From CAVRXT01 sp963725655 (GTDB lineage: Bacteria > Acidobacteriota > Terriglobia > Acidiferrales > UBA7541): a DNA stretch of 64,000 nucleotides. The DNA is taken from positions 310,001 through 374,000 of the forward strand of contig CAVRYY010000003.1 in NCBI GenBank assembly GCA_963725655.1, in the 5' to 3' direction. The notes under the pieces are model-generated. The model saw only the letters and a program-made list of their open reading frames with translations. It was not told the origin of the DNA and searched no databases. The translations under genes and the position numbers were made by a program. Every line of letters begins with the position of its first letter. Positions within the stretch are counted from its first letter, which is position 1. Shown here piece after piece: positions 45,311 through 54,339 of the stretch.

Positions 45311-45925
45311 GCCGCGCAGAGGTCATATTTATGGAATTACACCCGACGTGATAAATCTTCTAGTTGAGGCGTGCCCGCCTGAGGACCTGTGAAACATCTA
45401 GCGGTGCACATTTGTGCGTGGTAATAAAACCGATAGCGCGGTTTTTCGCGCCCCCGATGGGCAAGAAAGCGCTGGAAACCATGAGGGTCGCAATTCTGCG
45501 AAACATTGAAGACTTTCCGCAGTTTGGCGGGCAGCTGAATTACAGCCGACCGCCCGGATGAAGAGGGCCGAGGGTATTTAAAGCGTCGCTCAAAAACTCC
45601 TCCGTGCCCAGAATCCCTATTTCTTGGATCCTCAGAATCGTTGAGAATTCGCTTGCCCAAGAGTGCACCGCGGTCCGCCTCAAAAAGAAATGTGATTTTG
45701 GGTGGTGAACTTTGAGCCTGAGAATCGCGTTTTATTCGGTATACAACGTAACCCGCTCGGATTGTCGGCACTCGCACGTCAAGCCTCGAAGCTTCCCACA
45801 AGCGGACTTCTGGCTCCCGCTGCGAGACAGGAACAGGCGAACGCTCACTCGGAACCCTGCTCAAACGTTCGAGCGGCTCGAACTAGCAGGCCGTCAAAAC
45901 TTACATCGATAGTTTGGTTTACTGG

Positions 45926-48010
45926 TCAGCGTTTCGGTTTTGCTTGGCTCTTGACTAGCGATCCTCTCTTCAGGTGCATTGCCTTCAGCGAGCTGGCACT
46001 CAGCCCCTGGAATGTGCCCAGCCATTCGCTGAAGGTGTCCTCGTCGATCGAGAACACCAACCCCGGACCAGCTTCGTACATGACCACGGTGAAGTCTTTG
46101 GTTGGACCGTCAGCGCCCCCTACGGGACCGACGGCAAATGCACTGGCCGATGGGAAGGCGTACCGCCCCGCGGCGTCAGGTGCGGCCGCAGTTCCCGCGA
46201 TCGGAACGTCAGTGTACTGATCCGGTGTGCCCGTCACGAAGTACGCGAACGGATCGCTGATCTCTGCCGGAGTGGGGGGCCCGCTGGTCCCGGTCGTGAA
46301 AACAAGCGACGCAAACGTTCCTTGCCCGACGAAGTCATACTCCCAGCCCACGTTTCCGGTGGGCGAGCTGCCGACGGTGTAGGCCTGCGCCCCGAAGCCG
46401 TAGCTGTGGTTGAGGTCAGATCCGTCGGACGCTATGGTCCCTTGCGGAACCACGATTCCCGTGCCCTGGGCGAAATCATCCAGATCGAGGACAAGGGCGG
46501 CTCCCAGGTTGGCCGCGGTGGTGTTGTTGGGATCCAGAAGGTTGAGTCTTGGATCCGTCGCATACAGCCCGAGCCTGTGAATCGATCCCAATCCCGTGAT
46601 ATCGGTCATGCTGCCATAACCGAGCACCGTGCTCGAAAAGGTGTAGTTGCCTGCGACTCCGCCCGGAGTACCCGTGGCCATGACGGTGCCCCCTTCGTCA
46701 TCATCGCCTTCACCCGTGAATGTGGCGCTAAACGTTCCACTGGCGGTATTGGCGGCAACGAGTTGCCCCGCGGCGGCGAAGTTAGCGTCCTCCGTGTTGT
46801 CCAGGATGCCGAACACGTCCGTTGACAGCGCCATGCTGTCGAAGGAGGTGGCGCTGCCCTGGCCGTAGGCTGAACCCACCAAAGCATCGTCGAAGTCAAC
46901 ATCGATGATGCGTAACACTTCTGGACCAACGATGTAGTAGACGAGCGAGATAGGTGCGTTGCCGTCGTTGGGATCCGTGAAGCCGGTGATGCTGCCCCGC
47001 CCGTACACGTCCGCTCCGACGCCGTTGTCCGTCGCTGTGAGAGTATTCCCCACGAGCACCTTCCCGAAATCATTTTCGTCGTACGTGCCGTGGATGCTGC
47101 CGCTGGTGTTCGAGAAAACGCCTCCATACGCAACCGTGGCTTCGTCCGTGGTGTCCAACCCGGAGAGGGTGAAGGCAAAATTGCCGCCGGCACCACTGCT
47201 TGCCGTCTGCAGGTCGAAGCTTCCGCTGGAAGTTGCCGATTTATCAAACTGCGTGATCAGCGCATGATTTGCGTTTATAAACTGAACGGCGAAGGTCTCG
47301 ATGCCCCTCACCCCAACCTTAGGGTTGCTGGCCGAAACATCAAGAACTAGCGTCCCGGTGCCGGTGGTCATATCCACGGTCATCGAACTGCCGGTGGGGT
47401 TGATTACGTCGGGGGTCGTGGGTTCGCCGGGTGACGTGAAACCGTTCCCGTCGTTATAGTCCTGTTCGCCGCCGAGGATTTTTCCGCTTAAGTCAAAGCC
47501 CACCGCGCCTGCGACGGCGTAGTAAACTGGCCCGAGTCCCGGGGGGAAGGCGGGGCTGCCTTCCAGCCCGTTCACATAGAACACGAACACGCGGGGAGCT
47601 GTGTTGCCTTCGGTGAAACTGGCCGTTGCTGTGGCTCCCGTCGCCGCGGCCGTTACTGAGTAGGCGCCGGGCGTCGAGTTTGCAGTGCATGTGATCGATG
47701 CGGTGCCGTCGGAGGCGGTGGTAGCAGTGGTCGCGGAGGGGGTGCAGCTCTGACCGGATGATCCGGCGACAGGCGTGAAGGTAACCGTTACCCCGCTGGC
47801 CGCCGTTCCGTTGGATGTCACGGTGGCTACCAGCATATTGGTAAAGGCGTCACCGACGTTTGCGATTTGTCCCGATCCGCTCGTCGCTGAGATCGCGATG
47901 GTGGGAGGCGGAGGCGGCGTACTCGAACTGCTGCTGCCGCAACCCGTCAGGAACCCGAAAACCAGAGAAACCAAAATCAACGCGAGAATGCTGGTGAAGT
48001 TGCGGTTCAT
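45926..48010 (-). CDS. Ig-like domain lipoprotein of unknown function
   Basis: The product has 694 residues. MNRNFTSILALILVSLVFGF is followed by LTGCGSSSSS, a lipobox with a Ser/Pro linker. Residues 37-135 form a bacterial Ig-like repeat. The rest (from PRVFVFYVNGLEGSPAFPPG on) is a long Gly/Asp/Thr-rich beta structure with repeated blocks of the type TGTLVLDVSA, ISLVYYIVGPEVLRIIDVDF and GSYGQGS. These suggest a beta-helix or propeller made of about 90-residue units. A C-terminal basic tail ends it. It overlaps the upstream gene by ATGA. It is probably anchored at the cell surface. Confidence 0.8.
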   Translation of the reverse strand: MNRNFTSILALILVSLVFGFLTGCGSSSSSTPPPPPTIAISATSGSGQIANVGDAFTNMLVATVTSNGTAASGVTVTFTPVAGSSGQSCTPSATTATTASDGTASITCTANSTPGAYSVTAAATGATATASFTEGNTAPRVFVFYVNGLEGSPAFPPGLGPVYYAVAGAVGFDLSGKILGGEQDYNDGNGFTSPGEPTTPDVINPTGSSMTVDMTTGTGTLVLDVSASNPKVGVRGIETFAVQFINANHALITQFDKSATSSGSFDLQTASSGAGGNFAFTLSGLDTTDEATVAYGGVFSNTSGSIHGTYDENDFGKVLVGNTLTATDNGVGADVYGRGSITGFTDPNDGNAPISLVYYIVGPEVLRIIDVDFDDALVGSAYGQGSATSFDSMALSTDVFGILDNTEDANFAAAGQLVAANTASGTFSATFTGEGDDDEGGTVMATGTPGGVAGNYTFSSTVLGYGSMTDITGLGSIHRLGLYATDPRLNLLDPNNTTAANLGAALVLDLDDFAQGTGIVVPQGTIASDGSDLNHSYGFGAQAYTVGSSPTGNVGWEYDFVGQGTFASLVFTTGTSGPPTPAEISDPFAYFVTGTPDQYTDVPIAGTAAAPDAAGRYAFPSASAFAVGPVGGADGPTKDFTVVMYEAGPGLVFSIDEDTFSEWLGTFQGLSASSLKAMHLKRGSLVKSQAKPKR

Positions 48011-48462
48011 AGCGTCACCCCTTTCTCGGCGGCGCGTTCACGGGTTAGTGGCGACACCTCGAGCCCATGCTCATTGCGCATAGTGTAGGTTATGCCGTTG
48101 GCTTTTACGGTGCGGACCACGAAGACTTCTTTGTCGCGAACCGCCTTCATAACGCCGGTGAGTTCAATCTGCTGGCCGGGGGTGACGGGCAGCGCGCCTT
48201 TGCCTTCCAAACCGAATCGGCCCAGACTGGCGTCTAACCTGCCGAAGATAGTCTCGACCATGAGATGGGAGCCCCAAATCATCCCCGGGGCGGGTTTGTG
48301 GAGCACGCTTGATACGGTGCCGCTGAGCGTGACTTCCTTGCTGACGTCATACCGCGAATCAGAGTCGGCTGCGTTAAGTGGAACAACCAGGATCGCGAAC
48401 AGGAGGCCAGTCAGCAGTCCAGCGATCGGTGGGGTCGTACTGATGAAACGACTATGCCTCAT
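48007..48462 (-). CDS. small exported protein with OB-like beta domain
   Basis: The product has 151 residues from ATG 48462, with GAGGAG upstream. A Sec signal (PIAGLLTGLLFAILVVPLNA) is followed by a short beta-rich domain with KEVTLSGTVSSVLHKPAPGM and IELTGVMKAVRDKEVFVVRT. This pattern resembles DUF5666 or other OB-fold periplasmic proteins. The stop overlaps the lipoprotein start (ATGA), so the pair is coupled. The function is unknown. Confidence 0.72.
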   Translation of the reverse strand: MRHSRFISTTPPIAGLLTGLLFAILVVPLNAADSDSRYDVSKEVTLSGTVSSVLHKPAPGMIWGSHLMVETIFGRLDASLGRFGLEGKGALPVTPGQQIELTGVMKAVRDKEVFVVRTVKANGITYTMRNEHGLEVSPLTRERAAEKGVTL

Positions 48463-48792
48463 GGATTCGCTCCTCTCTCGACTGATGAAAGTTGTAGGGT
48501 CTGTGCTTTGCACACATGCCGTCTTCGTTACTTAATTGCCCTTCACAAGAGTGCCGCTGACGACCGCGTCCGAGCGCAAAGTGTCCTTCCTCGGCATCGC
48601 TCCGCCAAATAGCAGCGATCTGGCACGAGTTGCAATGGTGGGGGTATGGTCTCTACATGTTCTGGTTCTGACCGTCCAACTCACTGAATTTAGGGGAAGT
48701 TGCAGGAGATACGCGCTACGTTGGGCACATCACATATTGCTTCGTCCCCGGAGCAGTCGGTGGTAGACTCCCGCCAAGTTCGAGCACCCGCG

Positions 48793-51432
48793 ATGAAAGC
48801 AACCGCTGGAACCCGCAAGACCCACTTCGGTGCCTACGAAGTGGACCTGCGCTCGGGCGAATTGTACAAGCACGGCATCCGCATCAAGCTTCAGGACCAG
48901 CCCTTCAAGATACTCGCTCTTTTGCTCGAGCGCGCCGGTGACGTGGTTACGCGCGAAGAGCTCCGCCAAAAACTTTGGCCCGCAGACACTTTCGTCGACT
49001 TCGATACTGGTCTAAACAGTGCCATCAAAAAGCTTCGTGACGTGCTGGCCGATTCGGCCGAGGAACCCCGCTACATCGAAACTCTGCCTAGGCGTGGGTA
49101 CCGCTTCATCGCTCACGTGGAAAACGGCGACCTGCCTGCTCCAGTTTCCATCGAAACCCGCCTCGCGACGGTTCCTCCGGTCGGGCCAAGGTGTGAACCT
49201 CCGAAGAAACGCCGCTTCATCGTAGCAGCTGGCATCGCAGCCATCCTCGTGATTGCCGCCCTTGTGGCGTGGCGCGTCTTCTTCGCCCGGCCGGCGCTGA
49301 CCGGGAGCGATGTCATTCTCCTGGCGAGTTTTGTCAACAAGACAGGCGACCCCGTCTTCGACAATCTGGACAGGGCGCTCGAAGTCAAGCTCGCCGAATC
49401 GCCGTTCTTGAACCTCCTGCCGGAGGCGGCGGCCCGCCAAACGCTGCGCTCGATGCGTCATGAACCCGATGAGCGTGTGACCCAGGAACTCGGTATCGAA
49501 ATCTGCGAACGCCAGGGTTTGAAAGCCGTCGTAGTCCCCGAGATCGACGCGATCGGGAGCTACTACCTGATTACTCTGGTAGCGATCGATGCGCACAGCG
49601 GAAAACAAATCGCGCGGCAGCAGCAGGAAACAGACAACAAAGACAAAGTCGTGGCCGCTCTGGGAAAAGCGGCTTCGCAGTTGCGGCGGCAATTGGGCGA
49701 AAGCCTCAGTTCTCTGCAAAAATACGATGCGCCTCTTGCTCTTGCCACCACGAGCTCCCTCGAGGCGTTGCAAGCCTATCGGACGGGCGTGCAGCGGAAT
49801 CGTTCGGGCAAGATCCGCGAGTCCATTCCATTCTTTGAACGGGCCGTCGAGCTGGACCCGCAGTTCTGTTCCGCGTACATCATGCTCGGCAGTTCCTATC
49901 ACGGAATCGGCGAAGACGAGGCTTCGCGGAAGAATTTCGCCCGTGCCTTTGAACTAAAAGATAAACACCTTACGCAAGAAGAGAATTTTCTGGTTACCGC
50001 CACTTACTACTGGAACATAACCGGCAACCTCGAGAAGGAGAACACCGTCCTCACGTTGTATCAGCAAGTGTATCCGCGCAGCGTCAATGCCGCGAATTTA
50101 TTGGGAATCAACTACGCGCTGTTGGGGAGAAAGGAAGAGGCGCTGCAGGAGTTCAACTGGACCATCGATCATTCCCCCGAACCTTCCGCGTTCGCCTACT
50201 CCAATAAGAGCCAAGCGCTCATGTCGCTTGGCCGGTTTGACGAGGCCAAGGCAATTATCAATCAGTGGCAGCAGAAAGGCTCTCTCTTCTCCTATCAGAC
50301 GGACATGCTCTACCGTATCGCCTTCATCGAGAACGATACCGCCACGATGGACCGGATTGCCCGGGAGGCTGCGCCCGATGATACCGGCTGGCTCCAATTG
50401 CAGATGCAGTTCGCCTATCTTCGCGGAGACATGAAGAAGTTCCGCTCGCTCAATGAAGCCGAGGTGAACCTGGAGACCCGCGCCGGCCAGGCGCAGGACG
50501 CCGCGGACGATCTGGCTGCGCGCGCCCAGCTGGAATCATTACTCGGAAACTACGGTTTGGCTCGCAGCTTCTGTCGCCATTCCGTCGCCAGGGACGCCGA
50601 CAGCGCTACCGAGCTGTGGCGCTGTGCCGAAGCATTCGCAGATGCCGGCGATTTCACCCGCGCGGAAGCACTGGCGGCGAAACTCAACCGCATTGCTCCC
50701 GAAAACACCATCGAACAGAAAGTTCATCTGCCGCTGATTCATTCGATCGTCGATCGCCAGCGAGGAAATCCCTCGGAAGCCGCCGATTTGCTGCTCCAGC
50801 CCGAACTGTATAAACACACGCTAGACGTTCCGTATCGTCTCGGGCAGGCCTACTTGGCGTCAAACCAGCCGGCTAAGGCCGCTGCGCAGTTCCGAATGGT
50901 CCTCGATGCCCGCGACGCGGGCTGGTGGCAAGTGTACGCCCCACTCGCGCAACTTGGCCTCGCGCGTGCCTATTCCGCGCAAGCAGATCGAGAGAAGAGT
51001 CGCAAAGCCTACGATGACTACTTTGCAACTTGGAAAGATGCGGACCCAGGTATCCCGATACTTCGTCAAGCCAAGGCCGAATACAGCAAACTGATTACAC
51101 CTGCACCTGCGGCCGTCGATGACCGGAATATGCGGCTGAATGTTGCGCTCCAACAGCCACGCCAGAAACTCTCCGCTTCCGTAAGCCTTATCTGCGGCCA
51201 GACTCTGTGGGTGAATTCCAAACTGGCCAACATGCTCCAGCATGCGCCGCGCAGCCAGTGCTTCTTGACTGAACAGCGCCGGCGTCGCATGGACCGACAA
51301 AATCACTCGGCTCGTCGTGTCCACCAGATAGTTGTCGTAGTAGCCCAGCGTCGCCGGCCCACTTTTGACAGCCCAGGTAGCATCCGGATCGGTGGTCGAC
51401 ACCTTTTCTTGCAGCTGGGAGCTCCCTGCTGA
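48793..51432 (+). CDS. winged-helix/TPR transmembrane regulator (CadC-like), 3' end overwritten by transposase remnant
   Basis: ATG 48793 opens a Trans_reg_C winged helix (FGAYEVDLRSGELYKHGIRI, then NSAIKKLRDVLADSAEEPRY and IETLPRRGYRFIA). One transmembrane helix follows at about residues 141-160 (FIVAAGIAAILVIAALVAWR). A periplasmic region has a FlgO-like beta domain and about eight TPRs (IPFFERAVELDPQFCSAYIM). This one-component type is abundant in Acidobacteria. Homologues normally stop at the phrase ILRQAKAEYSKL, reached here at about 51097. The frame then runs 110 codons through the antisense of an IS1182-type transposase fragment to 51432. That tail is not native. The binding part looks intact. 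Confidence 0.82.
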   Translation: MKATAGTRKTHFGAYEVDLRSGELYKHGIRIKLQDQPFKILALLLERAGDVVTREELRQKLWPADTFVDFDTGLNSAIKKLRDVLADSAEEPRYIETLPRRGYRFIAHVENGDLPAPVSIETRLATVPPVGPRCEPPKKRRFIVAAGIAAILVIAALVAWRVFFARPALTGSDVILLASFVNKTGDPVFDNLDRALEVKLAESPFLNLLPEAAARQTLRSMRHEPDERVTQELGIEICERQGLKAVVVPEIDAIGSYYLITLVAIDAHSGKQIARQQQETDNKDKVVAALGKAASQLRRQLGESLSSLQKYDAPLALATTSSLEALQAYRTGVQRNRSGKIRESIPFFERAVELDPQFCSAYIMLGSSYHGIGEDEASRKNFARAFELKDKHLTQEENFLVTATYYWNITGNLEKENTVLTLYQQVYPRSVNAANLLGINYALLGRKEEALQEFNWTIDHSPEPSAFAYSNKSQALMSLGRFDEAKAIINQWQQKGSLFSYQTDMLYRIAFIENDTATMDRIAREAAPDDTGWLQLQMQFAYLRGDMKKFRSLNEAEVNLETRAGQAQDAADDLAARAQLESLLGNYGLARSFCRHSVARDADSATELWRCAEAFADAGDFTRAEALAAKLNRIAPENTIEQKVHLPLIHSIVDRQRGNPSEAADLLLQPELYKHTLDVPYRLGQAYLASNQPAKAAAQFRMVLDARDAGWWQVYAPLAQLGLARAYSAQADREKSRKAYDDYFATWKDADPGIPILRQAKAEYSKLITPAPAAVDDRNMRLNVALQQPRQKLSASVSLICGQTLWVNSKLANMLQHAPRSQCFLTEQRRRRMDRQNHSARRVHQIVVVVAQRRRPTFDSPGSIRIGGRHLFLQLGAPC

Positions 51433-51741
51433 GTCGGCCACAGGGTTCTGCCGCTCGAGTTCGGTGAGATACTCCTGAACCGTTCGTGACAGCTGTGCCA
51501 CCTCGCCTAACCTCTCCCGCGGAACTCGGCTTTGTTGGCTGGCATTGGCTCCCACAAGGGTCCCATCCACCGCCAGATTCTGCCCCTCGACGAAACCCGC
51601 CTCTAAACAACGGCGCACGATTTCCTCAAATACTTTCCGAAATATACCGGACTTCCGAAATCGACCGTGGCGATTCTTGGAAAACGTCGAGTGGTCGGGA
51701 ATTTCGTGGTCAAAGCCGAGACCAGTGAACCAACGGACTGA
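51110..51741 (-). pseudogene. IS1182-family transposase internal fragment
   Basis: On the minus strand, HSVRWFTGLGFDHEIPDHST and FSKNRHGRFRKSGIFRKVFE belong to the N-terminal DUF772 part. LAVDGTLVGANASQQSRVPR and YYDNYLVDTTSRVILSVHAT, then AADKAYGSGEFLAWLLERNI, belong to the DDE core. The start (before HSVRWF) and the C-terminal part after IQPHIPVID are missing. Both ends are fused to unrelated genes: the TPR regulator on the left and an RHS fragment on the right. No terminal inverted repeats are seen, so it is a dead relic. Confidence 0.82.
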
Positions 51742-51779
51742 ATGCCTACGAGTGGTATTCACAGGGCAGCCTCGCAAGT

Positions 51780-52850
51780 GTGGGCGGCCAATCTTATATG
51801 TATGATGGGCAGGGAAACCGGGTTGGAAAAGTTGGTTCGAAGCTCTACTGGCACGGCCTCGAGGGACAGGTGCTGGATGAGTCGGACACGTCGGGCAATA
51901 TCACTGACGAATATGTGTATTTTGGAAGCGGTCGGGTAGCTCACCTCACCCAACCCGATTCGACTGTATATTACTACGCGGAGGATCAACTCGGGACGTC
52001 TCGCGCTATGTTGCAAGATGGGCAAACCGATTTGTGTTACGACGCAGATTTCTATCCATTCGGCGGCGAGCGTCCTTACACGGACCTATGTTCCCAGGCC
52101 TACAGGTTTACGGGCAAAGAACGAGACGCAGAATCAGGACTAGACTACTTCGGGGCTCGGTACTATGCGAGCTCAATGGGGCGTTGGATGTCGCCTGACT
52201 GGGCTGCAAATCCGGAGGCGGTGCCGTACAGCAAACTAGATAATCCGCAGTCGTTGAACCTGTATCAGTACGTGCTCAACAATCCGCTCTCCCAGAAGGA
52301 TGATGACGGTCACGAAATCATCTACGCAGACGGGCTGAAGAACTCGCAGTTGGTGAGAGATAGCGTCATTGCGATCTTGGCGAATCCGAACACGAGCAGC
52401 TATCTGTCCGGCTATGTTGGTCCGAATGCTCCAAATCTCACCATCCAGAGTGGAGACCTCGGTCCACCGACAGTAACGACTCTGCCGAATGGACAGACGC
52501 TGACCACCACGGTTCAGGGCAACACCGCGCCTGATATCCAGACTTCAACGATGACCGACAACAACGGCGTGAAGACCTCGGAGACGACCTTGACGGGAGC
52601 AACCATCACCATCGATAACAACACGTCGAAGGGTGACACTCCGGGCGTCATGATCCATGAGAGCGTACACGCTGGCGAAGCGCAGGCGAACCCTGCTAAG
52701 TTCTCGGCAGATGCTAAGGCTGAACGAGGACAACCTCACGACAGCAGGCCACAGGAGCAGCGAGCGAATGGGGTACGGGCTGCCAACGAGAAGCAGATCA
52801 AGCAGCAAATCAAACAGATCGAGAAAGACCGGAAGAAGGATCAGCAATGA
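51780..52850 (+). CDS. 5'-truncated RHS core with C-terminal HExxH (zinc metallopeptidase-like) effector domain
   Basis: The RHS frame opens at about 51741 (AYEWYSQGSLASVGGQSYMY) and a GTG at 51780 could serve as start. Residues 1-175 are the end of an RHS shell with the core signature YRFTGKERDAESGLDYFGAR, MGRWMSPDW and PQSLNLYQYVLNNPLS. The polymorphic C-terminus follows after DDDGHEI, with MIHESVHAGEAQANP carrying HExxH, and a charged tail rich in Gln, Lys and Arg. The upstream YD-repeats and any export signal are lost to the transposase remnant. It overlaps the next gene by ATGA, a typical effector-immunity layout. Peptidase activity is inferred from the motif only. Confidence 0.75.
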   Translation: MGGQSYMYDGQGNRVGKVGSKLYWHGLEGQVLDESDTSGNITDEYVYFGSGRVAHLTQPDSTVYYYAEDQLGTSRAMLQDGQTDLCYDADFYPFGGERPYTDLCSQAYRFTGKERDAESGLDYFGARYYASSMGRWMSPDWAANPEAVPYSKLDNPQSLNLYQYVLNNPLSQKDDDGHEIIYADGLKNSQLVRDSVIAILANPNTSSYLSGYVGPNAPNLTIQSGDLGPPTVTTLPNGQTLTTTVQGNTAPDIQTSTMTDNNGVKTSETTLTGATITIDNNTSKGDTPGVMIHESVHAGEAQANPAKFSADAKAERGQPHDSRPQEQRANGVRAANEKQIKQQIKQIEKDRKKDQQ

Positions 52851-53638
52851 GGAACCTGCAAAAGCTGTTCCTCGCAATCTCCGCAGCGTCGGTGCTGTTA
52901 ACAGTCGCAGCACCGACGAGCGCCCAAGCAACTGAGCAAGCGTCACGCGATCAAATCCGCAGCGCGGTACGGTCGCAGCTCCATCTCAAAGCCGACCAGT
53001 TCCTCGCAGTTCAAAGGGACGAGTCGCTGGAGCAGAAGCTAGCGATAGTGGCTGGCAAACCGGGCGTGTTCCTCTACCGCGTTAGCCAGGCCGGAGACGA
53101 GATCAAAGAGCACAGTGTCGTCCATCACATCTTCACGGACGCCGATCCGACGTACATCGTCGCGGTCAGCGCCGATGGTGGCATGTATCGCATCCACGGC
53201 TTCAGCGACTCAGGAGCCGAGTTCGAGAAGCTGATGACAGCAACAGGGCTGAAGGTAAGCAGCCGAGAGGATGCCGAATCCGTGGCCGACTTCTACCGGG
53301 ATGTGAACCCAGAGAACCGACCGCTGACGCCTATCCCCAACCTGATCGACCTGAAGCAAGCCGCAGAGCGTCAGTGTCAGACGGGAACCTTCGACGAAAA
53401 CGAGCGGGCGTTCGATGCTTGGTGGAGTCGTGCCAAGTCGCTTTATGTGGGGGGGCCGTTCAAGCAGACGGCCATCCAAAGCGGCAGGGGCTATCTCGTG
53501 GAGTGGGTGGTTCTGTCGTCTGCCGCACCGGGCATGTGCGGTGGCGCTCCCCTTCGAGCGCGTCTGGAGATCGCCTCAGACGGTCATGTGGGCACGGTAG
53601 CGTTCTCTCCTCTCAAACCCCTCACAGGTCGCCGCTAG
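52847..53638 (+). CDS. exported protein coupled to the HExxH RHS tip (candidate immunity protein)
   Basis: The product has 263 residues. MRNLQKLFLAISAASVLLTV opens a Sec signal ending near TSAQA. The mature part has no recognised domain; DADPTYIVAVSADGGMYRIH and QSGRGYLVEWVVLSSAAPGM suggest a mixed alpha/beta fold, and one Cys pair (CQTG...MCGG) could form a disulfide. The ATG overlaps the RHS stop as ATGA. The position, coupling and export fit a periplasmic immunity protein against the upstream effector (inference). A plain secreted protein is the alternative. Confidence 0.65.
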   Translation: MRNLQKLFLAISAASVLLTVAAPTSAQATEQASRDQIRSAVRSQLHLKADQFLAVQRDESLEQKLAIVAGKPGVFLYRVSQAGDEIKEHSVVHHIFTDADPTYIVAVSADGGMYRIHGFSDSGAEFEKLMTATGLKVSSREDAESVADFYRDVNPENRPLTPIPNLIDLKQAAERQCQTGTFDENERAFDAWWSRAKSLYVGGPFKQTAIQSGRGYLVEWVVLSSAAPGMCGGAPLRARLEIASDGHVGTVAFSPLKPLTGRR

Positions 53639-53720
53639 GCGGCCTGTATCGCGTTCGTGGGCCGTCCTCTGGCCTCTGTGGCGACCGGAAGAAAAAGCAC
53701 GGTGCGTTGCACCGGCTGTA

Positions 53721-53783
53721 GGGGTGACACGTCACCCCAGAATGGGTGCTGTAGAGGAACCGAAAGTTCCTCTGCGGGAACTT
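53721..53783 (+). other. candidate oriT-like region upstream of the mobilisation gene
   Basis: Two inverted repeats lie close together: GGGGTGAC/GTCACCCC with a 2-bp centre at 53721-53738, and AAGTTCC/GGAACTT around six bases at 53764-53783. They sit 190-250 bp before a MobC-like gene and a coupling-protein gene. Paired inverted repeats upstream of mob genes are typical of transfer origins. No nic consensus was recognised. No gene is seen from 53639 to 53968. Confidence 0.35.
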
Positions 53784-53968
53784 GCTGAAAACAGGCGGCT
53801 AATAGAAAAAGGCCGGCAAAAGCGTTACCCTAGAGGCGAACGCAGGTTGCTGTTGGGGAACCATATGAGCTTCAACCCCTTAGCCCGCTTCCGGCCCCGC
53901 TGCCCGATGTTGAGCAACGCACGGCGAGCGTGTGGCCTCTCCCTGAAAATCCTCTCTGGCGGTGCTCT

Positions 53969-54337
53969 ATGAAGCCGCCTCTTCGCACAAAATCAGTCGG
54001 CACCAAGGTCTCGGAGGCCGAGTTCGCCCTGCTCGAAGAGCGTGCGCGTGGAGCCGGGTTGCGGCTGGCCGAGTGGGTGCGAGAGGCGTTGCTGGCCGCG
54101 CCGGTGGAGTCCGGGCCGGACGCCGCAGAGGTCGCGCTGGCCGAAGTCCTGGCCTTGCGGTCGCTGCTGCTCAACCTCCACTTCCGTGCAGCGAAGGGTG
54201 AGCCGGTGGCCGAGTCGGAGATGCGCGGCCTGATCGAGCGGGCCGACGGGGTGAAGATGCAGCGGGCGCGAGAGCGGCTGGTCGCCGTCCGCGCGGAGTC
54301 GAAAACGGACGAGGAACCCGAACCAGAGGAGGGCTGA
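53969..54337 (+). CDS. MobC-like ribbon-helix-helix mobilisation protein
   Basis: The product has 122 residues from ATG 53969. RTKSVGTKVSEAEFALLEER and ARGAGLRLAEWVREALLA form a ribbon-helix-helix pattern as in plasmid mobilisation (MobC/relaxosome) accessory proteins. A helical, Arg/Glu-rich C-terminus follows. Such proteins bind near oriT and help the relaxase. It ends two bases before the coupling-protein gene, so they form one operon. No relaxase gene is visible nearby. A longer start at 53930 lacks support. Confidence 0.68.
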   Translation: MKPPLRTKSVGTKVSEAEFALLEERARGAGLRLAEWVREALLAAPVESGPDAAEVALAEVLALRSLLLNLHFRAAKGEPVAESEMRGLIERADGVKMQRARERLVAVRAESKTDEEPEPEEG

Positions 54338-54339
54338 CG

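Noticed and set aside
45337..45864. Minus-strand open frame of 175 codons between the integrase remnant and the Ig lipoprotein
   Set aside because: It has no ribosome site, an unstructured Arg/Ser/Pro composition and no similarity to a known family. It is treated as non-coding; 45311-45925 holds no recognisable gene.
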